In this document: positions 1 to 7,755 of the stretch, one piece after another
Position numbering within the stretch: the first letter of the stretch is position 1
How the letters are laid out: every line of letters begins with the position of its first letter
NCBI GenBank assembly: GCA_046590195.1
Contig: JBKJTP010000227.1
Location: 1 to 38,204, forward strand
DNA from: JBKJTP01 sp046590195
GTDB lineage: Bacteria > Bacteroidota > Ignavibacteria > Palsa-1295
Reading direction: 5' to 3'
Length of the DNA: 38,204 nucleotides
Notes under the pieces: generated by a model
Database searches by the model: none
What the model saw: only the letters and a program-made list of their open reading frames with translations
What the model was told of the DNA's origin: nothing
Position numbers and translations under genes: made by a program

Positions 1-13
1 CGGCAGATGGCAT
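1..13 (-). CDS. nuoK: Start of probable nuoK (partial, off left edge)
   Basis: On the minus strand an ATG at 13..11 overlaps the nuoJ stop codon by one base (TAATG), the same one-base coupling seen at nuoA/nuoB. Only the first four codons (M-P-S-A) are inside the window. In this gene order (A B C D H I J) the next subunit is normally NuoK, the small three-helix proton-channel subunit of complex I. The identity is inferred from synteny and overlap only, since too little sequence is visible for homology. Confidence 0.5.
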
Positions 14-630
14 TAGCGTTTCTCCGTAGTTAATTTCGTTTCGTCGTTCATCGGATGCTTTCGCGCAAGCATCGCCGCACCAACCAGCGCCACAAGAAGA
101 AGCACCGAGATCACCTCAAATGGCAATAAATGATCCGTTAGCATGAGCTTGCCGAGTTCTTCGGCTGTGCCGACGCTCCCCTTGGTCTCGTCATTTGTAG
201 TCTTGTCTTCGTTTGCTTCGATACGGTCGTAAACGTTGCCGCTCCACTGTTGCGTGTTATTCCACGGCGCATCTTGATGCGTTGTCCACTTGGTCGTGAG
301 CGCAACATATCCAAGCACCGCGCCAAGCACCAGTACAAGCAACGCGGCAGGAATGCGGCTTCCTGCGCCAGCCTTGATGTTAATGTCTGTGACGCGATTG
401 GTGAGCATCACGCCGAAGATCATGAGTACCAGGATGCCCCCGACATAGACCATGATCTGCGTGACCGCAAGAAAGTCGGCGTTGAGCAAGACATAAATAC
501 CTGCAACTCCGAGGAATGTGAAAAGCAGTGAAAATGCGGCATGCACGATATTCTTCACGAGCACTGCCATCACAGCGGACACGCCGGTGATGAGTGCGAA
601 GAGATAGAAGAATATGTCGAATGCTGACAT
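13..630 (-). CDS. nuoJ: NADH-quinone oxidoreductase subunit J
   Basis: This is a 205-residue membrane subunit of respiratory complex I (ND6 type), which helps couple quinone reduction to proton translocation in the inner membrane. Hydrophobic helices lie at about 3-25, 30-50, 55-78, 92-112 and 168-190. The third carries the glycine-rich stretch TQIMVYVGGILVLMIFGVML's core (Y-V-G-G-I-L-V-L), typical of the pi-bulge helix of NuoJ. A polar loop at about 113-165, rich in Asn, Asp, Glu and Thr, separates helices 4 and 5 and is longer than the bare core needs. The gene starts 3 bases after nuoI ends and overlaps the next ATG by one base, so it sits in the middle of the nuo operon. Confidence 0.93.
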   Translation of the reverse strand: MSAFDIFFYLFALITGVSAVMAVLVKNIVHAAFSLLFTFLGVAGIYVLLNADFLAVTQIMVYVGGILVLMIFGVMLTNRVTDINIKAGAGSRIPAALLVLVLGAVLGYVALTTKWTTHQDAPWNNTQQWSGNVYDRIEANEDKTTNDETKGSVGTAEELGKLMLTDHLLPFEVISVLLLVALVGAAMLARKHPMNDETKLTTEKR

Positions 631-633
631 TTA

Positions 634-1356
634 CTAGTTGTCGGTTGTCGGTTGCTGGTCGTCAGTTGATGCGCTCGGATCTTCCGGAGGCTTTGGCTTC
701 ATCATGAATGGCGGTGGCTTTACTCCACCTGGAGTTGCGGATCCACCTGGAGTTGCGGATCCGCCTAGAGTTGCGGGTCCACCTGGAGCCTGCGGCTGCG
801 AACCACCTTCTGCTAACTTTGCTGCACGCTCTGCCGCTTGCTTTGCGCGGGCTGCTTTTGTTTCTTCATCCGCCTTTGCTGCATTTGCTATGTGGACCGC
901 TGCCTCATTCTGATCCATCGTCTCAAAGTTGTAAACCAGCTCCTCACGATTATACGCGCTGAACTCGAAGACATCTGTCATGACGATGCACTCCGTGGGA
1001 CAAGGATATGTGCAAAGATTGCAATAACAGCACTTTGCGATATCAATGTCGAACTTCGTAACCCAAAGGGCTTTCTTGCGACCGTTCGATGTGATGCCAA
1101 GATTCTCGCCAGGGACTGCCTTGGCGGTATCGATCGTAATGCAGTTGACCGGGCAAGCGCGGGCGCATTGATCGCATCCGATACAATCGTCCATGTTGAC
1201 GTACAAGCGGTTGCGTGCACGCTCGGGCATTTCGTAGCGGTCCTTTGGCTCGGGATATTGCTTCGTCACCTTCTTTGAAAAAAGATGGCGCGCAATGATC
1301 GACAGTCCCTTGACTGACGTCCCTAATGCCTGACCGATATTCCTGAAATAACCCAA
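634..1356 (-). CDS. nuoI: NADH-quinone oxidoreductase subunit I (2x[4Fe-4S]) with long Gly/Pro tail
   Basis: This is the peripheral-arm ferredoxin-like subunit that carries clusters N6a and N6b toward the quinone site. Two C-x2-C-x2-C-x3-C-P motifs are visible: Cys58/61/64/68 and Cys109/112/115/119. The first has C-I-G-C-D-Q-C. The recognisable NuoI core ends near residue 150. It is followed by an Ala/Lys/Glu-rich helix (about 150-183) and a Gly/Pro/Ala/Thr low-complexity tail (184-240) made partly from a tandem DNA repeat, which is unusual for NuoI. The start is TTG: the frame is closed by the TAG that also ends the upstream small ORF, 15 bases away, and no ATG lies between. An AGG a few bases before the TTG may help initiation. 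Confidence 0.93.
   Translation of the reverse strand: MGYFRNIGQALGTSVKGLSIIARHLFSKKVTKQYPEPKDRYEMPERARNRLYVNMDDCIGCDQCARACPVNCITIDTAKAVPGENLGITSNGRKKALWVTKFDIDIAKCCYCNLCTYPCPTECIVMTDVFEFSAYNREELVYNFETMDQNEAAVHIANAAKADEETKAARAKQAAERAAKLAEGGSQPQAPGGPATLGGSATPGGSATPGGVKPPPFMMKPKPPEDPSASTDDQQPTTDN
724..795. repeat. 18-bp tandem repeat in the 3' end of nuoI
   Basis: Four head-to-tail 18-base units lie at 724-741, 742-759, 760-777 and 778-795. The first two are identical (TCCACCTGGAGTTGCGGA), the third differs at three positions, and the fourth diverges in its second half. The unit length is a multiple of three, so copy-number change preserves the nuoI frame. On the coding strand each unit gives a six-residue G/A/T/P motif (consensus S-A-T-P-G-G). 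Confidence 0.9.
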
Positions 1357-1371
1357 GTACCTATTTACTTC

Positions 1372-1605
1372 CTAATATCTATTTTCGAAGCTCGACACAT
1401 CCTCTTCATGAGTGTCACGTATCCTGACGATCGCGTCCGGCGTCAGCATATATCCGAACATCCCCACAACCTGCAACACATGTCCTGCGACGATGAACGT
1501 GCTCACATTAAGCAAGATCAGTCGCCACTCGGCATACCACCCAAGCGCTGCGAGCACCGTGCCGGTAAAGAAGATCAGCATGAAGAGCAAACGACGTTTT
1601 GACAT
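1372..1605 (-). CDS. Small two-helix membrane protein inside the nuo operon
   Basis: I do not recognise this 77-residue protein. It has a basic start (M-S-K-R-R), two hydrophobic segments at about 6-24 and 29-52, and a charged C-terminus (R-I-R-D-T-H-E-E-D-V-S-S-F-E-N-R-Y) that is probably cytoplasmic. It lies 9 bases after nuoH and 15 bases before the TTG of nuoI, in the same orientation, and is almost certainly cotranscribed with them. The position suggests an accessory or assembly factor of complex I, or a lineage-specific supernumerary subunit. That role is inferred from position alone, as no motif points to a function. Confidence 0.75.
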   Translation of the reverse strand: MSKRRLLFMLIFFTGTVLAALGWYAEWRLILLNVSTFIVAGHVLQVVGMFGYMLTPDAIVRIRDTHEEDVSSFENRY

Positions 1606-1614
1606 TCGCTTGCG

Positions 1615-2709
1615 CTATCTGTTCAACATTGTTACACAAAACCCAACGCCCAGCACTGCGAAGATGCTGAATGGTATCAGCACTTTCCAGCTCACGTACA
1701 TCAGCTGATCTACACGCAGACGCGGAAGCGTCCAGCGAATGCAGATCTGCAAGAAAACGAAGAACAAACCCTTCAGTACGAACCAGAAGAAGCCGAAGAC
1801 TGGGCCTCCAAGAAATTCTCCGAACGGCGATTGCCATCCACCAAGGAACAACACTGACGCGATCGCACCAACAGCGAACATGTTCGCGTACTCTGCAAGG
1901 AAGAAGAGCGCAAACTTCATCGCCGAGTATTCGGTGTGGTAACCAGCTACAAGCTCTGACTCTGCTTCAGGAAGATCGAACGGTACGCGGTTCGTCTCTG
2001 CAAGCGACGCTACGAGATAGATCAGAAAGCTGACTAGCAGGAATGGGATCAAGACCACGTTCGATGATCCGCCGAAACCAGCGAGCGTCTTCGGTCCGCC
2101 GAAGATGAACCAGTTCTGGATGCCGCCGCCTTGCAGGTGAGTAATTGTTTGCAGATCCATGCTGCCTGCTACCATCACGACCGAGATGAGTGCAAGCCCT
2201 GCAGGTATCTCATAACTGATAAGCTGCGACACCGAACGCATCGCACCCATGAGCGAATACTTGCTGTTCGATCCCCAGCCTGCCATCATGATCGCAACCG
2301 CAACGAGCGAGCTGATCGATAGGATGAAGAAGATACCCGTGTTTATCCGTGCGCCGATATACGCAGCAGAGAACGGCAACGCAGCGAACGCCGCATAGGC
2401 ACCAACGAACATGATGAACGGTGCCATGTTATAGAGTGGCTTATCCGCACCTGTCGGGGTTGTATCCTCTTTCTGTAAGAGCTTAAGTATGTCTGCGAAG
2501 GGCTGGAAGAGTCCCATCGGTCCCGTGCGCATCGGTCCGAGCCTATCCTGCACCCAAGCGGATATCTTCATCTCACCGAGAATGGCGATGAGTCCGAAGA
2601 CAAGGATGAAGAGCAGCGGGATCGCCGAGTAGACGACGATCGCCATGATGTCGGCAGCAGCGACATCGCCAACCAGCGACTTAAAGAATTCGAGGATCGT
2701 ATCGAACAT
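1615..2709 (-). CDS. nuoH: NADH-quinone oxidoreductase subunit H
   Basis: This is the 364-residue ND1-type membrane subunit that forms the quinone-entry chamber with NuoB and NuoD. At least eight hydrophobic helices are visible. The family signatures are clear: the segment W-V-Q-D-R-L-G-P-M-R-T-G-P after helix 1, and the acidic loop L-A-E-T-N-R-V-P-F-D-L-P-E-A-E-S-E-L at about residue 236-253, followed by G-Y-H-T-E-Y-S. Its ATG shares one base with the nuoD TGA (TGATG), so translation is likely coupled. In 14-subunit operons nuoEFG lie between D and H; here D abuts H directly. Confidence 0.95.
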   Translation of the reverse strand: MFDTILEFFKSLVGDVAAADIMAIVVYSAIPLLFILVFGLIAILGEMKISAWVQDRLGPMRTGPMGLFQPFADILKLLQKEDTTPTGADKPLYNMAPFIMFVGAYAAFAALPFSAAYIGARINTGIFFILSISSLVAVAIMMAGWGSNSKYSLMGAMRSVSQLISYEIPAGLALISVVMVAGSMDLQTITHLQGGGIQNWFIFGGPKTLAGFGGSSNVVLIPFLLVSFLIYLVASLAETNRVPFDLPEAESELVAGYHTEYSAMKFALFFLAEYANMFAVGAIASVLFLGGWQSPFGEFLGGPVFGFFWFVLKGLFFVFLQICIRWTLPRLRVDQLMYVSWKVLIPFSIFAVLGVGFCVTMLNR

Positions 2710-3917
2710 CAGCGATCCACCTCCCCTAGCACAAAGTCGATCGAGCCAACGATCGCGATGAGATCACCGACCAAACAGCCGCGCGAGATCTGCGGCAACA
2801 AACTTAGATTCACAAATGCCGGCGAGCGCTGCTTCACGCGCCACGGATTAACGCCCTCGCGTGAAACGATGTAATATCCCTGCTCTCCGCGAGGCGTCTC
2901 AGTGCGTGAATAGATCTCACCCATCGGCGGCTTAATGCGCCTCGGCACTGCTGCTTGCACATCGGTCTCATCCTGATACGGGAAGCTTTCGAGCGCCTGC
3001 TCAATGATATTCATCGATTGCTCCCACTCGCAGATGCGGACCCAGTTGCGATCCCATACATCGCCGACGGTGCCGACGAGTCCGGTACCAACTGGAATAT
3101 CAAAGTCGAAGCGATCGTAGATCGAGTACGGGTCGTCGCGGCGAAGATCCCACATCACACCAGATGCGCGAAGCATCGGGCCCGATGCACCACCAGCGAT
3201 CGCGTAATCAGCCGGCAGCACGCCAACATTGGCTGTGCGCTCGACGAAGATCTTGTTGAACGTCAATAGACCCACGATCTCCTTGTGTGTCTTCCGCGAT
3301 TCTTTGATGAACTCACGGCACATCGCAGGCACATCAGGATGCATGTCGTGAGACAACCCACCCACCCACATAAAGTTGTAGAGGAAGCGTGCACCACACG
3401 TCTTCTCGAACATCTCGAGGATGCGTTCGCGAAGCGTAAAGCAGAAGAGGAATGGGGTGAACGCGCCAACATCAAGCCCGAATGCTCCAAGTGCAACGAG
3501 ATGCGATGCGATACGCTGTAGTTCTAGAAATAGAACCCGAATGTACTCCACCTTCTCCGGCACTTCGATGCCCATCATCCGCTCGACCGCCAGCGAGAAT
3601 CCGTGGCCGGATGACATCGACGCAAGATAATCAGTGCGATCGACGTATGGCATCACCTGCGGATACGTCATCGACTCGGTATGCTTCTCGAAGCAGCGAT
3701 GCAGATAACCGATATGCGGACGAACATCTACAACGATCTCACCATCGAGCACCACCTCGAGACGAAGCACGCCATGCGTCGATGGATGCTGCGGCCCCAT
3801 GTTCAGCAACATTTCTTCCGTACGCAAACGGCGCGGCTCGAGCTTCTCTGCACGAAAGGTGGCTTCCTTCAGCGGGACGCGAGTCGTGATTGTATGCGTT
3901 TGGGTGGTTTCTGGCAT
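2709..3917 (-). CDS. nuoD: NADH-quinone oxidoreductase subunit D
   Basis: This is the 49-kDa-type subunit (402 residues) that lines the quinone headgroup site together with NuoB. The hallmark N-M-G-P-Q-H-P-S-T-H-G-V is at about 39-50. By spacing, His48 and Tyr97 (in R-T-D-Y-L-A) correspond to the quinone-contacting His and Tyr known from structures. The C-terminus ends I-V-G-S-I-D-F-V-L-G-E-V-D-R, as usual. Length is normal and there is no fusion with NuoC. The ATG lies 6 bases after the nuoC stop. About 30 N-terminal residues precede the conserved core and look like a variable extension. Confidence 0.96.
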   Translation of the reverse strand: MPETTQTHTITTRVPLKEATFRAEKLEPRRLRTEEMLLNMGPQHPSTHGVLRLEVVLDGEIVVDVRPHIGYLHRCFEKHTESMTYPQVMPYVDRTDYLASMSSGHGFSLAVERMMGIEVPEKVEYIRVLFLELQRIASHLVALGAFGLDVGAFTPFLFCFTLRERILEMFEKTCGARFLYNFMWVGGLSHDMHPDVPAMCREFIKESRKTHKEIVGLLTFNKIFVERTANVGVLPADYAIAGGASGPMLRASGVMWDLRRDDPYSIYDRFDFDIPVGTGLVGTVGDVWDRNWVRICEWEQSMNIIEQALESFPYQDETDVQAAVPRRIKPPMGEIYSRTETPRGEQGYYIVSREGVNPWRVKQRSPAFVNLSLLPQISRGCLVGDLIAIVGSIDFVLGEVDR

Positions 3918-3923
3918 GCGCTG

Positions 3924-4424
3924 TTAATAAGGGACCTTCATGCCATGATAGAACATCGGCTCGCGGAAGTCCTTGCGAAGCGGATGTCCCGGATAATCAT
4001 CGTCGAGCAACATGCGGCGAAGATCCGGATGTCCGACAAAGCGTATACCCATCATGTCCCATGCTTCGCGCTCATGCCAGTTCGCATGCGGCCATACATC
4101 GGTGATGGATGGCACTTCGGCTTCGGTGACTGGGAAGGTCACTTTCATCGAAAACTTGTGACGCTTGATCGTTGACTCGAGATGATAGACGACCGAGAGT
4201 GTCATATCGTTATTATCGAGCGATGATAAGCAGAGCAGCGAGTTGAACTGCAGCGTCGGCTCATCGCGAAGGAAGAGGCAGACGTCGCGTAGATATTCCT
4301 TGTCGATGATATCGACGTACGATCCGCTCTTTGCCTGATAGGCTGAATGCGTCATCTCGTGAAGATCGCCGATCTTCCCGTCAAAATTATCGAGCAGTAT
4401 GTCTCGTATCTCGTTTAATGTCAT
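3924..4424 (-). CDS. nuoC: NADH-quinone oxidoreductase subunit C
   Basis: This is the 30-kDa-type subunit of the complex I connecting module, 166 residues. The family signature W-H-E-R-E-A-W-D-M-M-G-I-R-F-x-G-H-P-D-L-R-R-M-L is at about 115-138, followed by D-D-Y-P-G-H-P-L-R-K-D-F. Its ATG overlaps the nuoB TGA by four bases (ATGA), which indicates translational coupling. It is separate from nuoD, unlike the fused nuoCD of enterobacteria. Confidence 0.95.
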   Translation of the reverse strand: MTLNEIRDILLDNFDGKIGDLHEMTHSAYQAKSGSYVDIIDKEYLRDVCLFLRDEPTLQFNSLLCLSSLDNNDMTLSVVYHLESTIKRHKFSMKVTFPVTEAEVPSITDVWPHANWHEREAWDMMGIRFVGHPDLRRMLLDDDYPGHPLRKDFREPMFYHGMKVPY

Positions 4425-4948
4425 ACGTTCTTGCTCGTTTGCTCGCGCACTTTGTCCTGCAACTTCATTAGTCCTTCGAGCAATGCTTCCGGGCGCGGCG
4501 GACAGCCTGGCACATAGACATCAACAGGAATCACACGATCGACACCCTTGAGCACATGATACCCATGCTCCCAGTACGGACCACCGCACGTAGCACAGGC
4601 ACCCATCGAGATCACATACTTCGGATCGGGCATCTGCTCGTAGAGCATCTTGATGCGCGAAGCCATCTTGAGCGTCACGGTGCCGGAGATAATGATCACA
4701 TCCGATTGCCGCGGACTCGGACGCGGGATAACGCCAAAGCGCATCATGTCAAAATTCGATGCTGATGTTGCCATCATCTCGATCGCGCAGCATGCAAGAC
4801 CGAAGCCCATCTGCCAAAGGCTGCTCAAGCGTGCCCAGTTGAAGAGCGCGTCAACGCTCGTGACAACGACGGAGCCTTCGCCGGACTTGTCGCCCATCTC
4901 GTGCGGCATCAGGTGCGCATTATCGTGCAAGGTATCGAGCATCCCCAT
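4421..4948 (-). CDS. nuoB: NADH-quinone oxidoreductase subunit B (N2 cluster)
   Basis: This is the PSST-type subunit (175 residues) that holds the terminal [4Fe-4S] cluster N2, the direct electron donor to quinone. The cluster ligands are visible: the adjacent pair Cys53-Cys54 (G-L-A-C-C-A-I-E-M), Cys118 (S-M-G-A-C-A) and Cys149 (V-P-G-C-P-P-R-P). The N-terminal 30 residues are variable. The ATG overlaps the nuoA stop by one base (TAATG). Confidence 0.96.
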   Translation of the reverse strand: MGMLDTLHDNAHLMPHEMGDKSGEGSVVVTSVDALFNWARLSSLWQMGFGLACCAIEMMATSASNFDMMRFGVIPRPSPRQSDVIIISGTVTLKMASRIKMLYEQMPDPKYVISMGACATCGGPYWEHGYHVLKGVDRVIPVDVYVPGCPPRPEALLEGLMKLQDKVREQTSKNV

Positions 4949-5427
4949 TATGCGGCCTGCCCTCCTAGTGCTGGATCAATGGCGGCGTCTGGTTGTGCTG
5001 GCTTCCTCGGGATGAGGCGCGGCTTATCGCGGGAGACCATCGTCTCAAGCTGAGCGACATGCGGACGGGGACGCACCCAGTCTAGATCGCCCTTCACCCA
5101 TGCGTATGCGAAGCCGACGAGCAGGATACCGAGAAATGCAAACATTTCGAGAAATGCCATCATACCCATTCCCTTATAGACGAGCGCCCAAGGGAAGAGA
5201 AAGACCATCTCCACATCGAAGAGGATGAAGATGAGGGCAACGACATAAAAGCGGTTATTGAACTTGAGCCAGGAATTGCCGACAGGGTCTTCGCCGCACT
5301 CGTAGGCCGAGAGCTTGAACTCGTTCGGGCGGTTCGGACGAAGCAACTTGTTCGTGACGAGTCCGCCGGCCACGAAGATGAGGCCGAGGATGATGAAGGC
5401 GAAAACGTGACTGAATTCGTTGATCAT
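4948..5427 (-). CDS. nuoA: NADH-quinone oxidoreductase subunit A; first gene of the operon
   Basis: This is the ND3-type membrane subunit, with three helices at about 5-28, 60-82 and 88-110. The conserved loop Y-E-C-G-E-D-P-V-G follows helix 1 and F-D-V-E-M-V-F-L-F-P-W-A lies in helix 2. At 159 residues it is longer than usual because of a roughly 40-residue polar C-terminal extension rich in Pro, Arg and Ala. It is the first gene of the nuo operon, 145 bases downstream of the nfo stop. No convincing Shine-Dalgarno precedes the ATG (upstream bases are C-rich), and no classical promoter stands out. Confidence 0.95.
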   Translation of the reverse strand: MINEFSHVFAFIILGLIFVAGGLVTNKLLRPNRPNEFKLSAYECGEDPVGNSWLKFNNRFYVVALIFILFDVEMVFLFPWALVYKGMGMMAFLEMFAFLGILLVGFAYAWVKGDLDWVRPRPHVAQLETMVSRDKPRLIPRKPAQPDAAIDPALGGQAA

Positions 5428-5545
5428 GCGGGTGTGAGGCTGGGGTGTCAGCCAGAGTCCTCGTGGTCGGGTGATTACGAACCGGTGATGTACGAACGCC
5501 TGGGCCCGGAAAAGGTCAGCCGTAGGCGCACCTGTAACAACATCT

Positions 5546-5564
5546 GCTGCAAAAAAACGGCAGC
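5546..5564 (-). other. Weak hairpin between nfo and nuoA
   Basis: A 5-base stem (GCTGC/GCAGC) with a loop containing seven A (T on the minus strand) lies just after the nfo stop. The T-run is inside the loop rather than after the stem, so this is not a textbook terminator. The rest of the 145-base spacer (5428-5572) shows no clear structure and probably holds the nuo promoter. Confidence 0.3.
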
Positions 5565-5572
5565 CAATTTCT

Positions 5573-6469
5573 CTATTTTTGGGCTATCAATCCTCGAAGT
5601 ACTGCAAGATTCTCGAAGTCCTCGGTCATCTTGTCGTCCTTTGGGGTCTCGAGGATCTTGGGTATTGCCCGGAAGCGCTCGTCAGTCATGAGCAAGCGGA
5701 ATGCCTCAATTCCGATCTCCCCCTTACCAATATGCTCGTGACGATCTTTTCTTGAGTTAAATGGTTGCTTGCTATCATTCGTGTGGACACAAGCAAGCCG
5801 AGAAAAGCCGATGCGCGAAGCGAACTCCGCCCACGTCTGCTTCCACACCTCTGCTGTACGGATATCATAACCGGCTGCGAACATGTGGCAGGTATCGATG
5901 CAGACCATCATCCGCTCCTGATCTCGCACCTTCGAAAGTATCTGCTCGAGCTGTAAGAACGAGCAGCCGACAGATGATCCCTGACCTGCCGTGATCTCGA
6001 GCGTGGTCTTCGTCTTTACATCGGGATTCTCATCGTGAATGTCATTCAGTGCGCTGGCGATCGCCTCGATCGCGGCCTCGTCGCCGCTTCCTGTATGGCA
6101 GCCCGGATGAAAGACGAGATGATCGACGCCTAGCTTATCCGCGCGAAGAAGCTCTTCCGTAAAGCTCCTGCGTGATTTCTCCTGGATGATCGGGCTCTGC
6201 GAGCCAAGATTAATGAGATAGCATGCATGGGCGACGAGCGGGCCGGAGTGCTTCCAAGCTCTTCGGCGCTCAAGAAATGTAGCAACAGTCGCTTCTTCCA
6301 ACGGCGGCGCAAACCACTGCTTGTTGTTCTTGACAAAAAGCTGGAAAGTGTTGATGCCAAGTGTCTCAGCCCTGTCGAAGGCTGTGACGATCCCTCCCAT
6401 TGTTGAGCAATGTACGCCCAATAACGGCTCGACAACTTCGGCGACTTTTGCCTTCTTCCCTTTTGCCAT
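5573..6469 (-). CDS. nfo: Endonuclease IV (AP endonuclease)
   Basis: This is a zinc-dependent apurinic/apyrimidinic endonuclease of base-excision repair with a TIM-barrel fold. Metal-site and family motifs are present: L-V-F-H-P-G, L-E-I-T-A-G-Q-G, C-I-D-T-C-H-M-F-A-A-G-Y-D, H-T-N-D-S-K near H-E-H-I-G-K-G-E-I-G, and a final P-K-I-L-E-T-P-K. I place the start at the ATG at 6469 (M-A-K-G-K-K; 298 residues). The frame stays open to an ATG at 6499, but that codon is the first base-paired triplet of a terminator hairpin and would add ten residues. A basic N-terminal stretch precedes the barrel. It lies downstream of a cyclophilin gene and 145 bases before nuoA. Confidence 0.93.
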   Translation of the reverse strand: MAKGKKAKVAEVVEPLLGVHCSTMGGIVTAFDRAETLGINTFQLFVKNNKQWFAPPLEEATVATFLERRRAWKHSGPLVAHACYLINLGSQSPIIQEKSRRSFTEELLRADKLGVDHLVFHPGCHTGSGDEAAIEAIASALNDIHDENPDVKTKTTLEITAGQGSSVGCSFLQLEQILSKVRDQERMMVCIDTCHMFAAGYDIRTAEVWKQTWAEFASRIGFSRLACVHTNDSKQPFNSRKDRHEHIGKGEIGIEAFRLLMTDERFRAIPKILETPKDDKMTEDFENLAVLRGLIAQK

Positions 6470-6477
6470 AAATAAAG

Positions 6478-6499
6478 ATGCCGCCCCAAAGGACGGCAT
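6478..6499 (-). terminator. Rho-independent terminator after the cyclophilin genes
   Basis: Read on the minus strand this is a 9-bp stem (one G-T pair) with a TTTG loop, followed by CTTTATTTAT. It lies about 50 bases after the stop of the cytoplasmic cyclophilin gene and immediately before the chosen nfo ATG. It probably ends the cyclophilin transcript. It also shows that the 6499 ATG is not the natural nfo start. Confidence 0.65.
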
Positions 6500-6547
6500 A
6501 CATTCTTAATCTCGGATCACGGACGCCGGTACCCGGACCCAGATAAA

Positions 6548-7087
6548 TTACTCGGAAATGGTAACCTTCGTCATCTCCGCAGCCTTGCCAGGATTATCGC
6601 CCTGAAGCTTCGGAAGCGAGACGATCTTATCAACCACGTCAATGCCTTCAACGACCTGTCCGAAGATCGAGTACTGTCCATCGAGGTGTGGCGAGTTCTT
6701 GTGCATCACGAAGAACTGCGATGATGCTGAGTTCGGATCTGCTGTACGGGCTGCCGACAAAATGCCGCGCTCGTGCTTCAGCTTCGAGAACTCTGCCGGT
6801 ACCTTCTCGAGCGAAGGATCGCCGTAGCCATGCTTCGAAAGATCATCGCTCTTCGAGGTCGGGTCGCCGCCCTGGATCATGAAGCCAGGGATGACGCGAT
6901 GGAATGTGAGTCCATCGTAAAAGCCCTGCTTCACGAGCTTCGTGAAATTCGCAACGTGCTTCGGTGCGATCTTATCGAACAACTGCACTTTGATTGTGCC
7001 GAGCTTTGTCTCGATCGTGACGCGCTGATCAGGATTCGATGTCAGCGTCTCAACAGAGTCGCCAGAATAATATGGTGTTTCAGCCAT
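6548..7087 (-). CDS. Cyclophilin-type peptidyl-prolyl isomerase, cytoplasmic
   Basis: This 179-residue cyclophilin catalyses cis-trans isomerisation of X-Pro bonds. The core carries F-H-R-V-I-P-G-F-M-I-Q-G-G-D-P (catalytic Arg64, Gln72), S-Q-F-F (124-126) and L-D-G-Q-Y-S-I-F-G-Q-V-V-E-G. It has no signal peptide, unlike its two upstream neighbours, so it should act in the cytoplasm. Residues 6-20 (Y-Y-S-G ... L-T-S-N-P-D) are shared with both neighbours although they lie before the catalytic core, which argues for tandem duplication. It is the last of three cyclophilin genes, 35 bases downstream of the second. Confidence 0.93.
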   Translation of the reverse strand: MAETPYYSGDSVETLTSNPDQRVTIETKLGTIKVQLFDKIAPKHVANFTKLVKQGFYDGLTFHRVIPGFMIQGGDPTSKSDDLSKHGYGDPSLEKVPAEFSKLKHERGILSAARTADPNSASSQFFVMHKNSPHLDGQYSIFGQVVEGIDVVDKIVSLPKLQGDNPGKAAEMTKVTISE

Positions 7088-7122
7088 GGGAATTTGTGTG
7101 TGAGAAATTTTTGTGTAGGCTG

Positions 7123-7752
7123 TTAATCGGAGATCGTTACGCGGATGATCTCTCCGGCCTTGCCAGGATTGTCGCCTTTGATCTTTTGTAGTGCAACAAT
7201 TCGGTCAACAGTCTCCATGCCCTCAACGACCTGCCCGTAGATCGAGTATTTCCCGTCGAGAGAAGAGGCTCGTGCGTGGCAGATGAAGAACTGTGTTGTT
7301 GCCGAGTTCGGATCATTCGAACGAGCAGCTGAGAGAATGCCACGTTGATGCTCGAGATTCGAGAACTCAGCAGGAACGCGCTTTAGGTCTGGGCTACCGA
7401 TACCATCATTGTCAAGGTTATCGTCCTTGGAATTCGGATCGCCGCCCTGGATCATGAATCCGCTGATAATGCGGTGGAATGTTGTGCCATCATAGAACCC
7501 ATTCTTTACGAGCTCGATCATGTTCGCAACATGCCGTGGCGCCAGCTTATCGAACAGTTGCAGTTTGATCACCCCCTGCTTCGTCTCCATCTTCACGATA
7601 CGATTCGGATTCGATGTCAACGTGTCCAGTGCAGGTCCGCTGTAATAGCCAGAACCCGTTACCGTTGGAGTGGAAGCACACGATGAGAGCAATGCTGCTC
7701 CGGAAATGAAAGCTGCGACGCTAAGGCGTCGCAGGGTAGATGATAACTTCAT
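7123..7752 (-). CDS. Cyclophilin-type peptidyl-prolyl isomerase, lipoprotein
   Basis: This is a 209-residue paralogue of the flanking cyclophilins. The N-terminus is a lipoprotein signal (basic M-K-L-S-S-T-L-R-R, a hydrophobic stretch, lipobox L-S-S-C with Cys25), so it should be membrane-anchored and face the periplasm. The catalytic region is F-H-R-I-I-S-G-F-M-I-Q-G-G-D-P (Arg94), with a Ser replacing the usual Pro after I-I; then T-Q-F-F and L-D-G-K-Y-S-I-Y-G-Q-V-V-E-G. It starts 3 bases after the periplasmic paralogue and retains the common Y-Y-S-G and T-S-N-P-N-R block. A role as an envelope protein-folding helper is inferred. Confidence 0.92.
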   Translation of the reverse strand: MKLSSTLRRLSVAAFISGAALLSSCASTPTVTGSGYYSGPALDTLTSNPNRIVKMETKQGVIKLQLFDKLAPRHVANMIELVKNGFYDGTTFHRIISGFMIQGGDPNSKDDNLDNDGIGSPDLKRVPAEFSNLEHQRGILSAARSNDPNSATTQFFICHARASSLDGKYSIYGQVVEGMETVDRIVALQKIKGDNPGKAGEIIRVTISD

Positions 7753-7755
7753 AAA

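Noticed and set aside
3482..4175. Plus-strand ORFs of 135 and 164 codons opposite nuoD and nuoC
   Set aside because: They are antisense to conserved complex I genes, with no start signal or recognisable product.
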